A stretch of DNA of 64,000 bases from Chlorella sorokiniana (Eukaryota > Chlorophyta > Trebouxiophyceae > Chlorellales > Chlorellaceae). The DNA lies in the NCBI GenBank assembly GCA_025917655.1, contig CP084609.1:2108001-2172000 (forward strand). The letters are read 5' to 3'. A program made the position numbers and the translations under genes. Within the stretch, counting starts at the first letter, position 1. Each line of letters begins with the position of its first letter. Positions 33,814 through 45,984 of this stretch are shown one piece after another. A model generated the notes under the pieces. It was not told the DNA's origin. It ran no database searches and saw nothing but the letters and a program-made list of their open reading frames with translations.

Positions 33814-34818
33814 GGAGCTTCTGCTCCTGCCTGCGTGCAGTGAAGTGATTCGAGCACTTGTTGTGAACGCGTATCTCGATTGGGCACAAGCAGCAGAGGG
33901 CGTCAAGCACATCGGGTTTGCGGGGACGAGCCCGTCCGCACGCGGCAGCAAGGCGCCGGTCCAGTAATAGGCTGGTGCTGGTACAGGGCGCGTGCGTGAG
34001 GGACCGCAGAAATCACCTTTGCGAAACGTGTTCTGCAACGTGCTGCCGCCGTTTCAGCCACTCCTCTCCCTGCCCGTTGCCATCACTTGGGACGGCGGAT
34101 TCGGAAGTCGCCCCTTTGCTAGTAGCGCAGCCCATTCACTGCGCAATCAAATACCCATCTTCTGCCATAAAAACCACTGTCCCAACACTGCTTCACGATC
34201 CAGCGATCAAAAGACTCTCATGCAGCTGCCTGCTTCACACAGTAACTTGATTTCAATGTGAAATGATGCCACTCTTTATGAAGATTGCTCGAAGGGCTCC
34301 GTTTGACCCACCACGCTAGCCCATCCAGCATGGGCAGCGGACGTGCTGCGTCGCTGCAGCGCGCTATCGCTGCCCACTGGCACCAAAATGGCTGAACCTG
34401 AACTTGAAATGCTCGGAGCCTTGTCCGCAAAGGTCCATCTCAATTACAACCAATCCTGGAATCGACCTGGGATGCAGGAACCCTGTGCCGGCTTGTCCTC
34501 GCACCGCTGCCCAGGCAGCAATTTCGGCATTACAGGCTGGGCGCAGAGCGACAGCCGGGGCAGCGCAGAGCGAGCAAGCGCCGCTTTCCCCTCAGTTGGA
34601 GGCGGTCCACCACTCCAGTTCGCCTGCACAAGAGCGGGAGGCAGCGTCGCGCGCTGCTCAGGGCCTGAGAGCGCTGCTGACTGCTGGCGTGGCCAAGGCT
34701 GCTGCTTCAGAGGGCCTGGCAAGGGCGTTGTTTAGGTCCCAACAGGCCCAGAGGCCCTGCACGCGTGCCTGCCAGCCTGCGGATGCCCCTTTGGCGGCGT
34801 GCGGGCGCCGCTTTGCTA
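33814..34818. other. Upstream region of kinase gene and 3' flank of RCA-like gene
   Basis: Both neighbours are on minus. A TGTAA on minus at 34533-34529 lies 286 nt after the RCA-like stop and can end that transcript. From 33990 to 34300 the sequence is AT-richer and should be the kinase promoter. No gene is seen. Confidence 0.45.
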
Positions 34819-37800
34819 CTAGTCGCTTCTTTGGCGGCCGCTCTGCTCGCTCTCGCTGCTTGCCGCAGACACAACCGACGCTGCACCACCGCACCACCCT
34901 CCCTTCTCCCCCATCCACTCGCCTGACGACTTGTCTCGGAACGCGCCGCGTGCCCGCCGCCGGCCGTCGGGCGGTACGCCAGGTCCCATGCGCGGTACCC
35001 TCCTGCCAGCTCGGCCAGGTCGTGGTACCCTGCAGCTGCCAGCTCAGCTGCCGCCGCCGCCACAATATCCTGTTTGAACGAAGGAAGGAAGGGGGGACGG
35101 GGTGCCAACTAAGGTTGCAGGGCAAGTGAGGAAGGGGCAGAAGCGGTTGCACAGCCTCGGGAGAGTGCGGCGACAGGCGGCGGAGACGCGCTGCGGTCGA
35201 GGCTCGGGCAGCAAGGGAGCCGTGTGCCGTCTGTCATTAGGATGCCGCCCGGCCGCCTGGCAGCAGCAGGCTGGCGCCCAACCAACGGACGCACGCGCAC
35301 CCAGCCAACCGCCCCGCCACCATCAACCCCGCTCCCCACCTGCCCGTCCACCTCCGCCGCCCCGTTTGGCGCCACGCTGACAAACACCTCCTTGCTGACG
35401 TGGCGCTGCTTCGTGCCAACATCAAGCGGCGCCCCGGCCCGTACAAAACAACCCGCTTGGCGTGCCCAGGCGGGCCCAGCACGGCAGCGGCAGCTGCCAG
35501 GAAGCCGGGGTTCCGCCGCACTTCGGGCGCCAGGGCGGTGCCGGCCGCAAGCACGACGGGGCGTGGGCGGCGCCGGCCACGCGGCCCCAGCCCCAGTCTC
35601 GATCGCTGCGCACGTCGAGGGCCGTCACGCTGCGGTCGCGCAGCGCGGCCGCCAGCTCATCGGGCGTCACGCCGGGCAGGCCGCTGGGCGTGGCGGCCGC
35701 CGCAGCGGGCCCCACCTCGCCTCCTTCCTCCTCTGCTTGCTCCGCTCTGGACGAATCTGCAGCCAGCCCCGGCTGCTGCCGCTGCTGCGCCTCTGCCGCA
35801 TTTCCCACCGCCGACGCTGACTCCGCGCGCTGCGCTGCGGCCGTCGCGAGCGAGGCTTCGGCGGCTGCCCGGCGAACGGCCTCGGCGGCCTCAGCGGCGG
35901 CGTGGGCACGCGCAGCACGCTCCGCGGCGGCTTGCCGCCACTGCGCCCGCCGCTGCCGCATAGCAGGCTGCGACTCGGCTTCAAGGCCTTTCATGTACTG
36001 CAAGGACAGCCGCACATCCAGGACCGCCTGCTGCTCCGCCGCCAGCTGGCGCCCAGCTTCCAGCGCTGCTGCCAGGCTCGGCGCGCCGTCGACCAGCGGC
36101 GGCGGCGCCCCGCTGCCGCCTCCTCCAGAGCGGCGGCAACGCCCTGCACTTGAGCACACACGCCGGAGGTTCGAGCAGGAGAGACCCGATCTTTGCGGTC
36201 AGCAGAAAGCGTGGGGCAAGCCAGCAGCTGCCGCTCAGAGCATTCGCCTGGGCGCCCCGAGCTGGCCCCACCTGCGTCCCGCCCCCGCCTCCGCCGCCGC
36301 CGCCAGCCAGCCCCGCACCGCGCCGTCGGCCAGCCGCGAGCGCAGCGCGCCGAAGAAGTCGAGGGGCTGGCGGGGGAAGGCCGCCAGCAGGGCGTCCACG
36401 TCAGCCTCTGCCAGGCCCGGGGAGAAGAGCGGGCACAGCGCCGCCGCCATCTCCTCCCGCGTGGGCTCGAAGAAAAACTTGTCCATGCGCCCCTCGCGCA
36501 CCAGCGGCTGCACACGGAAAGGCGCGTGTCCCCGAAGTCATGTGCCAGGGCCATTGGCGAAGCTGGAGCAGCAGGGCAGGCCTGGCCAAGCAGACTGGGG
36601 TGGCCCCGAAATTGTGGACAGATCGTGCGGCACGTGCGGCCTGCAAGCACACATTGCACCAACAGCACGGCAGGACACAGGGCTCCTGCACAGCCAGCAG
36701 CTCTCAAAGAGCTGCACACAGCATTGCCGCGGCAGCAGCCCAGCAGCAGCACGGCCACGCGGCGCCCGGGGGGGGCAGCTGGGCAGGCCGGCAGGGCTGC
36801 AGCCAGAAAGCAGCAGGCGCGAGCCAGCTGCGGGGAGCGCGCGGATCCCTGGAAGGCGCACCGCGTACAGCAGGCTGAGGTCGTTGGCTGTGATGTAGAT
36901 GGGCACTGGCGGCGCCGCCGCCGCCGCCGCCGCCGCCACCCGTGCGAGCGGCTTGGGCGTCGCACAGCGCCATGAGGGAGCCCTGGAGGTTCTGCAGGGA
37001 GGGGAGGGGGGCCAAAGCGGCCAAAGCGGCGCCGGGGGGGGGGGGGCGCGTGAGCGCTGGATGACAGGGGCGCCACGTATCGCCTTGCCCCGGGATCCGC
37101 CGCTCATCAAGTCAAGAGCCAGGGCCCCAACCCCTGCGCCCCAGCTTCACAGCAGCTGCCTAGCACCCGCCGCCACCTGGCGAACCGCCCACGCTCGCAC
37201 CTGCGTGTTGACGGTGTTGGCTGTGTTGGCAAAGGCGCCCACGCCGGCATCAAAATCGGAGATGACCAGGCAGGTGGGCTGGCCGGTGGAGGCCATGTGG
37301 CGCGCTGCAGGGGCGCAGCAGCTCGCAAGCATGGGGGCAGGGCGGGTGGCGGGGGCAGCGGCAGGGCCAGCCGTGGAGGCGCTGCGCTGACGTGGCGCGG
37401 GTGCTGACAGGCGGCTGGGCAGCCTGCTGCTGCCAGCGCGGTTCGCAGCCTGATCCTGAACAGCAGCGGCAGCAGCAGCAGTCCAACCGGCACCCTGCGC
37501 CGACTGCACGCATCCCTGCAGGCATGCGTGCGCGGGTGTGCCGTTGCCTGCACCCGTGCATCTGTACCGCCCCACCTGCAAAGTCGTACCGCTCCCGCAG
37601 GCGCCGCCCCGGCTCGCCCGCCCACTCGTCCTCCAGCTCCCCCGCTGACAGGCACACAGGCACTACGCCCATCGCGTGCAGGCACAGCTCCAGGGAAAAG
37701 GTCTTGCCGCCGCCCTGCAGCAACAGCATTGGGTTGATGGGGCACAGGGGGAATAGGGCGGGTGGAAGAGGGCGCGGGCGGGGGGGGACAGGCACACGTC

Positions 37801-38754
37801 GTTGAAGCATGCTGCAGGCAAGGAAGCCGGCCAGGTTCTTGCAAAGTAGGAGGGAGCCAATATTTCGTCGGCTTGCGTCCGCTACAGAACTGCACCCTGG
37901 GCTGCTGCCAGCTAGAAGGGCACAATGTCTGCAGCTGCGCGTTTGTGCACCTTGAGAGCACATCACACAGACAGACACAGTTACACACACACACATCACC
38001 CTGGCCCACCTTTGGGCCCCAGATGCCCAGAACCAGCGGCACCGGGCCTGGCAGCTCGCCGCGTGCTGCCAGCAGGCTGCGGGCGTAGTGCACCGCCACC
38101 CGCTGCAGGGAGGGGAGCGAGCAGCGGCAGCAAGGGCGGTGGATGCAAGAGGAGGGGGGATAAGCGAGTCAGAGCGGCTGGATCAGGGAGATTTGCCGGC
38201 GAGCAGCATGCTGCGATGCAATGGCGGCGGCAGCATCTACCCAGCGACCCGCTGCTGGCCCCGCAGGCACAAGGCTGCTTCCGTGAGACGAAATGTGCCT
38301 GGACCCCCAGCGCCTGCCCCCTCCGCGCACCCCCTGGGCTTCCCTCAACCTCCCTCCGTACCTGAAGAAAGCGTGGCGGTGGGTGCAGGCCCTCTGGCAG
38401 CGAGCCGAGGGTCTTGAGGTGGGTCTGGTGGAAGGACACCCCAGCCACGTCAGCATCAACCCCCAGCACATCGCCTTTGAACAAGTCCTCAGCCACACCG
38501 CTGCGCTGGCTCAGTATGTAATCCTCGCCGCCCAGCACGGCGACCTCACGCCGCGCGTTGCGTCCCGCGGCCGAGGCTGCGGCAGCTGCGTGCGCCGCCG
38601 CCGCAGACGCAGCGGCGTCACTGCCGGCGGCGGCGGGAAGTGGCCGGCACAGGGCCGCGCTGCGGGCGCGTGCCCATTCGCAAGGAGGTAGGCCTGGTGT
38701 GTTTCTACAGGGCGCTGCGCGGCTGCCTGTGGGCCCGCCGTGAACCCAGCGCAT
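34819..38754 (-). CDS. Rubisco-activase-like AAA+ protein with C-terminal rhodanese domain
   Basis: Exons on minus: 38754-38362, 38102-38010, 37714-37576, 37304-37201, 36991-36862, 36507-36272, 36143-35340 and 35069-34819; about 710 aa. After a transit-like leader come SGVAEDLFKGDVLGVDADVA (the position of the Rca MVDSLFQ region), LPGPVPLVLGIWGPKGGGKT (Walker A, split by an intron), SAGELEDEWAGEPGRRLRER, CLVISDFDAGVGAFANTANT (Walker B), VPIYITANDLSLLYA, GRMDKFFFEPTREE and LDFFGALRSRLADGAV, all in Rubisco activase order. Then comes an Ala/Glu/Gln helical stretch (35700-36080) and a rhodanese-like domain: GVTPDELAAALRDRSVTALD, VRSDRDWGWGRVAGA, then ELAAAGYHDLAELAGGYRAW. I see no catalytic Cys in the expected rhodanese loop, so it may be a binding domain. 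Remodelling of Rubisco or a related plastid complex is inferred. Frame changes lie near the GGC run at 36920, near 36100, near 35550 and in the last exon. Confidence 0.8.
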
Positions 38755-40277
38755 AATGCAGCAAGTTATTTAAAATCAGGATGGGCGCATCGTCCAAGCA
38801 GGTGGATCAGAAATGCATCGAATGGCCCATCCCGTCTGCATGCTGCATGTGGGCTGGCGCCGCTGCTGAGCCGGTGGCAGCAGCGTGACATGTGGGCGAT
38901 CGGGCGCAAGATTTGAATCTCGAAGGTAACCCTGAAATTGTGCATCCTTATTGCAAAGGGTGTGTATCCTCACAGTGGGTATCCCGGGGGCTGACCGAGT
39001 GCCCTGACTGCACCCTCGCTCACCCCCGCCTCTCAACATGCCCCACCCAGCTGTTGCCTCCCCTCCTCACCGCCACCCTGCTCCCCTGTGCCCCGGTAAT
39101 GACAACCCCCAATCTTCCGCCTTACCGCTAGTTAGTAGTTCAGTCAGGAAGGCCAGTGTCGCTGGAGCGGCTCTGCACTTTCCCAGGCGATTGTGGGATG
39201 CCACACCATGGACTGCCAGTGGCGGCACCACAAGGCGCCCAGGCAAAGTAGCGCCGGGCATCAAGGACAAGTATAGCGTGGAGGAGGAGGCCGCGAGACA
39301 GAGTGTTCAATTGCTGAGCTCCCAGTTGTGCCGGGAATGAAACAGTTGCAGCCCTTGGCTGGCCTGCCGCCTTGCTGCCACGCCGGTGTAGTCTTGAAAG
39401 CCGTGCTCACGGGATGAGGCTGCCTGCACGCAATCACAGCAAGAGTCAGTGCGTGACTGCCTTTGAAATTAATGTATCCAGGTACCAGGCATGAGTGCTG
39501 TGTGACACTGAGGTGGCGCATGTGACGTGCCAGATGTCAATCAGAGAGCAGCGGTGGCGGCGCCGCCGTCACCCTGGTGGTCCAGAGTGACGTCTTGAGA
39601 CACACCCTGCCGACGGTGCATGGTCTGCCACATTCCAGTCCCAGTCCGACCTAAATCATAGTTTGCAGCGGGTGTAGAGTCCAAGGCCTTTTTGGCTGTG
39701 GGTTGGAAGGAGCCTTGTCAGCAGCACCACCATCATTATGCACCAACCAGGCTAAATTGCCAGCAGAAAGAATCAGCACCCATTCTGTCCTCCGCTTCCC
39801 ATCCTGCGTGTTAATCGAGAGCCGTGGGAAGGCCGAGGGCTGCCGAAGTCTGCCTTCACCGCCGTCATGGCCCTGCAGGTTGCGGGCACGCCTCCGCGAG
39901 TGCGGCTGATTCCACTTCCCGTGCCAGGCCGGCTTCTCCAAGCCAGGTGATTGTGGGCAAGAGCGCATGAATGGCTGCTTCCCTGCGTGTTGCGAGCGAT
40001 GCTGAGCACCGAGTCCCCTGCTCTAACTGGTGCTGGGGGTCAAGTTGTGATGGATTTGGGTCCAACAACCTAATTGTCATTCGCCGCAGGGCCTTGCCTG
40101 GTGCACGGCGGCGTCCCGTTGGACTCGTGTTGCGGCGCTGCAGCGCTCACGTGCCCGGGTGCGCGCCGGCCTGCTGCAGACCACCGCCTTCTGTAGCATG
40201 GGTTGATCCCACTGCTCTTTGTCATCGCTTGCTGCGAGCTCTTCTGAGCATCATCGCGCTGTGCCCTGGCTTGCAGG
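38755..40277. other. Long intergenic region, no gene supported
   Basis: 1.5 kb between the RCA-like start (minus) and the plus gene at 40278, so both promoters are here. It is AT-richer than the rest of the window. ORFs up to 105 codons (for example minus 39968-39651) have no recognisable content. No terminal inverted repeats or transposase fragments were seen. Confidence 0.4.
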
Positions 40278-42323
40278 ATGGACCCTCCGCAGGAGCGGGC
40301 GCCGCACACGGGCGGCGAGGGGGACCAGCCGAGGTGCGACTTGCTTCGGTGCCGCCCTTGGTTGATGCGCTGATGGCTGCCTGCTGTGCCGTCCAACAAC
40401 CTAGCATCCCTTCTCTCACCATCGTCTGCAGGGTGGCCCCGCCTGACGCATCGCAGCTCTCCAGCTCCGCCAGCAGTCAGCCCGGGTATGTGGCTGCTTT
40501 CACCCTCGCACGCTGAAGTTGCGACTCACCTTTTCCTTTTAGCGGCACATGCCTATTCATACCCGCTAGTGTGCTGCCTTGTGCTTGCAGGACCCCAGCT
40601 CAAGATCCACTTGCAGTTTTGTCTAAAAAGCTAGATGACCTCCTGAGTGGGCAGGACAAGTCCCGCACAGAGCAGCAGCAGTTCAAGGACGAGGCGCTGG
40701 ACCGGCTGCAGCTCCTGCAGAAGGGGGTGGACGCCAACTCCCGTGGAGTAGGTGCCAGCGCGGAGGGGATCGCGCGTCTGGCGTACGATTGGCAGCGTGG
40801 CCTGGTGTTCTCAGGTTTGCAGCCGGACTTTGTGGAGATGCCACGTGTTCTTGTGGCTGTGATGGCGGTTTTGCGTTGTTCCATGCCTGTGCCCCAAGAA
40901 GCCCAAGTTGCTGACAGGATGCTTGATTGACTGCCCTGCAGGTGCTGGCTTGGTGGAGATGGTCAGCTGCCCCAGCTACCCGGCTTCGCTGGAGAATGTG
41001 TTGGAGAAGGTTCTGGAGGATCACCGCGCTTTCACAGCGCTGGAGGCGCTGACCTTGGGCCGCTTGCAGGTGTGCAGGCAGGATGGCAGATGCGTGCCCC
41101 GAGTTTCATGGTTGACAGGGCTTGACAGTGGTGGTGCTTGGCATGCAGCACGGCTCATGCCATAGTGTTTTGGGCAGTGCGGGTCCACCAGGGAGTTAAC
41201 ATCCCAATGTGTGGTCGCTGCCCTTTCTGCAGGCCGAGGTGCCCGGACTGCAGGAGAAGGCTGACATCCGTCTGCTGCAGCCAGTTGCAGATGAGGCGAG
41301 CGCTTGGAAGGAAAAGCGCTGCAGTCTGGTTAAGGTGCGCAGTCCCCGCTGCCGCACTCGATTTCCCGCTCTCCTGTTTGATGACTGCAAGCCCATTTGC
41401 TGAATACTACCGTTGTGCGGAGCAGTTCAAGAATTCAGCAGAGGAGCTGCTGAAGGAGGCTGACAAGCCCACAGACGGCTGGGGGGCCGCTACATGAACA
41501 TTTTGCTGCGATACTGCACAGGTGGGTTGGTGAGCCGCCTGAGGCAACACATGAACATGTGCGGAATGCAAGCTGTGATGCTGCTCATTCTACTGCTCAA
41601 ACCTGCCCTCCTGCATGTGCACAGAGGTTGGTTTGGCACCGTTTGCTGATTCGTGCTCTAAACGGCCCCGCATGCAGCGGCCGCCAAGGATGCCGGCAAC
41701 CCTGCTCGGCCCCATCTGCGCCGATTCCTCACCAAGCCTTCGCAAAGCAAATCCGAGGCAGTGGTGACGCTGGTTGTGGCGCTGGCGGCGAATCAGCTGC
41801 GTCTGTTGTTGGAGATGGACGGCAAGGCGCGGCTGAAGCTGGCGGGCGGCAAGGCGCGGCTGGAGGTGCTGGAGGTGAAGGCCTCGCATGCAGGTGCGCC
41901 AGCCGCTCGAGTGGCCCTGGGGCAGTCCAGGATCATGGTGCTTGCACCCCGTGCAGCGTCGCTTGAGCTGCAGCAGTCGTGGGCGCTCCCGAGCACCCAG
42001 CCGCAGGACTGCCAGCCAGTGTAGAACTGCCTCCCAGCGCCAATCTTCCCTTGCTCCACTGCTCCGAGGTCGGCGCTTATGGCCGCGCAGGAACCAAGGA
42101 CGCCATCAAGCAGCTGCAGGTGGCGGGCAGGGTGCTGGCGTGGCTGCTGCATGTGGCCAACCCGGCGCTGGTGAAGGCCGCACAGCCCCGCCTGCATGGC
42201 GTGGTGGCAGTGCTGGAGCCGCCGGCCCCGGACACCACACCCAGGCTGCCGGCGTCTCTGGATGTGGGGTGCCGGTTCCCCCACGTGGCTGCCGTCATGG
42301 ACCTTGAACTGGGGGAGCTGTAA
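40278..42323 (+). CDS. Unnamed helical protein with a possible C-terminal PD-(D/E)XK nuclease-like fold
   Basis: Exons: 40278-40333, 40432-40485, 40591-40814, 40942-41069, 41233-41334, about 41392-41521, 41625-41893 and 42091-42323. The N-terminal half is strongly helical with coiled-coil character (LAVLSKKLDDLLSGQDKSRT, then EGIARLAYDWQRGLVFSG). The middle has FAEYYRCAEQFKNSAEELL and RYMNILLRYC. The C-terminus reads VVTLVVALAANQLRLLLEMD, then ARLEVLEVKASHAG and IKQLQVAGRVLAWLLHVA, that is, an E-x-K strand followed by a Q-containing helix, the order seen in PD-(D/E)XK enzymes. Catalysis is not shown. GC is lower than in neighbouring genes. One G appears missing in the run at 41481-41486, and the junction into the 41392 exon is out of phase. 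No known family comes to mind. Confidence 0.55.
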
Positions 42324-42840
42324 TGCGCTGGTCCCCTGTACTTGCTCATATGTGCTCATCGCTGTGGTTCTCCCTGTTGTGAATGTCGCGTCTGCATGCA
42401 ATTTTGTTAGCCCTTGTGCTCCTGAGCTGTTACCTGTCATTTCATCTGCCTGCCCTACATGTTCCGCTTGTTCAACCCCATTCAATCAATTTTCTCCACC
42501 TTGCCTGCGCATATGCTGCCCTCCTGCGCATAATCTGCCGTCCAATTCTCCGCTTGTTGACACTGTCTTGCAATCATGGCTCTCTTTCCTTAATCCACGG
42601 AGGGAATATCCGTGTGATGCAGAATCCAGCACTGGGCAGGCGCTGTGTGTTTTCCATGCACGCCGCCACAGCCTGTGGTTGTCAGGAGTGCTGCGCACGA
42701 GTTGGCTGCCCTGTGCCCGCCTCGTGACGCAGCGGCGTACACAACGGAAGGGAGGCTGGCTGTGGCACCGGCATGTGATGTGCATGCCAGCAGCGTTCAG
42801 AGTGTTGCAGTGCGATCATCGCCTGTCGACCTGCTGCCCA
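42324..42840. other. Intergenic or 5' part of the next gene
   Basis: Low-GC stretch of about 520 bp with no recognisable exon. The promoter or first exons of the next plus gene may be here. Confidence 0.3.
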
Positions 42841-45636
42841 GGCAGCACATGCCGCTGAGTGGAGCATCACCAAGCTCGGCAACGCAGTGGCCCTGGTGCC
42901 CTCAGCTGGCAGTCCAGATGCTCCTGCAGGTCGGCAGCTTGTTCTGCAGACAGCTCAAGCGTGCGGATTTTGTGGAGGTGTGCAACAGCATGAGCAGAGG
43001 GCATGATGGTGGGCCAGCCTTGGTAGTGTGGCCACAACTTGGCAATGCCATGTGGGCTGTGCAGCACTGCCTGAGGGCCCCAGGGGTGTTCGGTTTCGTG
43101 AATGCCCACCGTCTGCAGCCGAGCCAGCAGCCGGCTGCCAGCGCTCTTTGACTTTCCAATTCAGCCTGCTTGCCGTCAAGAAAAGAAGATTCACCCTCAC
43201 GCCTGCCGTGCTTCGCAACACAAGCGTGTCCATGGACCTGCTGCTGGGCCAACCGGCCAGCAGCTCCCTTGCTGCAGGCCCTGGTTTCCAAGCTCCTGGC
43301 ACGGGCAGTTGGGAGTTGTCTGGCCGGTGAAGACGCTCAAACGGCACACACGGTGGTGCTGGAGATGCAACAGGTCCCTCAACAGCCGGGGCTGCTGGTG
43401 TTGAGAGGTGTGGCTGCCGCCACGGCGGCAAGCAGCATTCCCGACCGTGCGTGACTTTGCTCAAGGTTCAATGAGCTCTAACATCATTTCCTTCCTGTCT
43501 GCAGTCTATGATGACGGCCTGACACTGCCCTGTGAGCAGCAGCAGCTTGAGCAAGTTGCTGCCGAGCTGAGACCGCTGCTGGACGGCCTTCCCCTGGCGG
43601 GCGGCAAGCTCGCCGTGCAGACCACAGGTGCGTGCCGCGGGGTTGGGTGCCACACCGTGTGGTGACAGCAATCAAAAACACCATACTCATCTCAAGCGCA
43701 GGCAGCGAGGAAGCAGTGCTGAGGCGGTACGACATTCCAGCCAGTGGGGAGGCGACATGGGCGCCATGCAGCCGGCGGGTGAATCTGCAAAGCCGCCCGG
43801 AAGCACGCTCTGCGGCAGCATGCTGGAGCTCGGTTTGGCCCTGGAGCAGCCGATTGACAGCCCTGGGCAGTTCTTGGGTGCTAGTGAGGCGCGCGGAGGC
43901 CGGCGGTTGCCCGCCACGGCAGAGGAGGTTGTGGGCTGGATGGAGCAACTGCTGGGCATGCTGCGGGTGCTGGCCCCACCCGTGCGCCTGCTGCTGCGCC
44001 TCAGCGGCGTGCTGCTGCAGGCAAGCGAGAGCGGATGGCCATGCATGAACGTCGGTCCTGCCTGGCAGGTTGCCGAATGCTCACAGGCCTGCCTCCGCCC
44101 TCACAATTGCTTCTGGACCACGGACCATGCTGCCCTCCGCGTCGGTGCTGCAGGGCCCAAACGGCAGCCTGCAGCCCGCCAGCGGCAGCCGGCGCATGGA
44201 CTTGGAACTGAGTGCTGGCCTGGGGCCGCTGGCCCGCCTGCAGCGAGGTGCTGGCGGGGCAGGAGCCCCGCGCAACAGCAACGGTCTGCAGCAAGGGGTG
44301 GACCTGGCAAAGAGGCTCCTGCGCAAGAGCATGCATGCACCTCTGCCTGGATTCATTGCTGACTGCCCCTGTTGCCGCCCCGCCCCTGGTTTGCAGGTAT
44401 GGCAGCAGAATTCCTCCCGCCTTCGCATCCTGCGGACGACCCGTGGGAGGCAGGGGCGGCCAGCGGGGGCCAGCTGCGGGGCCACGCTGAGGGGGATGGG
44501 GGCGAGGCTTCTCGGGAGAGCAGGGGGCACCCCCGCCCCTCCTGCACCTGGGCACCGGCGAGGCTGGCTGGGGCTGCCCAGGCCCCGGCCCAAAGCTGCG
44601 CGGGTGCAGGTGGGCCGCGCGGGCGGGCCTTGTCTTGCACCTGGTGGATCACGAAGCGCTGAGGGCCCAGCAGGCGCGCCAGGCCCAGCAGGCTGCCGCT
44701 GCCGCCGCCGGCGCGCCGCCGCCGCCTGCACCTCCATCTGGCAGCACGCCCAGCCCCACCCCGGTCTACCTCTTCCGGTCCTGGGAGCCCGAGCTGGAGG
44801 CGGCGCAGCACCAGCATGCGCTCAAGGCGCTGCGCAAGTGTGACTGGGGCGGCCATGGCTTCTCGTTGGCTTCTGCCGGCAGCACAGCAGGTGCGGGCTG
44901 GCCTGGCCCTGGCAGTGCCTTCTTATGAATCCCGCCGACAGGCAAGAGTGTGCGAGCTGGCCACACGCGCCCCCTGCCCTTCCCTGCCTGTGCAGCGGGC
45001 CACCTGGAGGCTGTGCTGCAGAGCGCGCAGCCGCGGTCTGGCGCCCGCTTTGCGGCGGCGGTGGTGCACCTCACCCCCTGCCACTACCAGTCAGCTGCGC
45101 AGGGCGGGCCGCCGCCGCCGCTGGCCCCCAGCCACGAGCAGCGCCTTGTGCGGCTGGCCCTGGAGGGGGCCCTGGCAGCCCTCAAGACGCAGTGCCCTGC
45201 GGTGGTCAACAGCCGACGCGAGCGCAGCCTGGCCCGCGCCACGCCCCTGCTGAGCAAATCGCTGGCGGGTGAGAGGCGCCAGCGCCGCAAGCATTGGGGT
45301 GCCCGGATGACAGCTGTGCATGCGCAGCAAGGGCTCAAGGCACAAAAGACATCAAAGGCGTCGGTGACTGTCTGCCCTGCAGGCATTCTGCTGGCGTCAG
45401 CGCGAGGCGACACCAGCGCCGCCCTCCAGCCGCAGGGCAACCCGCTGCAGCAGGCGTGCGCCATGGCCGGGTGCGGCCCTCGGGAACTGGAAGCCGTGCT
45501 GGGCGGGATGCTGCAAGAGGTCACCGCGGCAGCGCTGCCAGGAGTGGCGGGCGAGGGCGGCAGCAAGCGGCCTTTGGACGGCGGAACAAGCGGGCAGGAA
45601 ACGCCGACTGACCCTACAACCGACTCGCAAGCCTGA
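42841..45636 (+). CDS. Unrecognised multi-exon protein
   Basis: The 3' half is well supported: 43505-43627 (YDDGLTLPCEQQQLEQVAAE), 43702-about 44020 (GSEEAVLRRYDIPAS; then, one frame off, TAEEVVGWMEQLLGMLRVLA), about 44640-44890 (VYLFRSWEPELEAAQHQHAL), 44996-45268 (GHLEAVLQSAQPRSGARFAA, then HEQRLVRLALEGALAALKTQ) and 45383-45636 (ACAMAGCGPRELEAVLGGML, with a hydrophilic Thr/Asp-rich tail). The 5' half is less sure: segments at 42850-43140 (FVEVCNSMSRGHDGGPALVV, then APGVFGFVNAHRL) and 43145-43400 (FQFSLLAVKKRRFTLTPAVL, then ALVSKLLARAVGSCLAGEDA) look coding but their joints are unclear. It is a large helical protein with no motif I recognise. It converges with the lipase gene, 348 bp away. 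Confidence 0.5.
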
Positions 45637-45984
45637 TCAGATGCTTTCCGGATGCTTTCCTGGTAGTGCCAGCATTACAAAAGAATGGGTGCAGGATTGC
45701 GCCGGGGCGGTCAAAAAGGGTGGGCAACATGAAATGAGGGAGCACTGGCTGAGGGGTGAGACAGAAGGGGGAGGTACAACAGGTGGAGGAGGGGCTCAGA
45801 GTGGGCAAAACCTGAGGCATGAAATCTGCGACACGCAGCTGAAAGCCGGGATGCGGGCGGGGGAGGGCCGCGCTCCAGGCCCACAGCGCGTGCTGCATGC
45901 TACACGGCTGCCGTGTGGCCGCCGGCTGGCTGCATGCGGCGCTTGCCTGCCTCGGCAAGCGGCCGCTGCACCAGCCGGGGCGGC
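45637..45984. other. Convergent 3' flanks with minus-strand poly(A) signal
   Basis: A TGTAA on minus (45679-45675) lies 306 nt beyond the lipase stop, so the lipase 3' UTR probably reaches almost to the stop of the plus gene. Confidence 0.45.

Noticed and set aside
38905-38985. tRNA-like T loop (GATTTGAATCTCG) in the intergenic region
   Set aside because: No matching acceptor or anticodon arms lie at the right distance on minus, so it is not a tRNA.
38755-40277. Possible degraded mobile element in the AT-richer gap
   Set aside because: No terminal repeats, target-site duplication or transposase or reverse-transcriptase motif was found.
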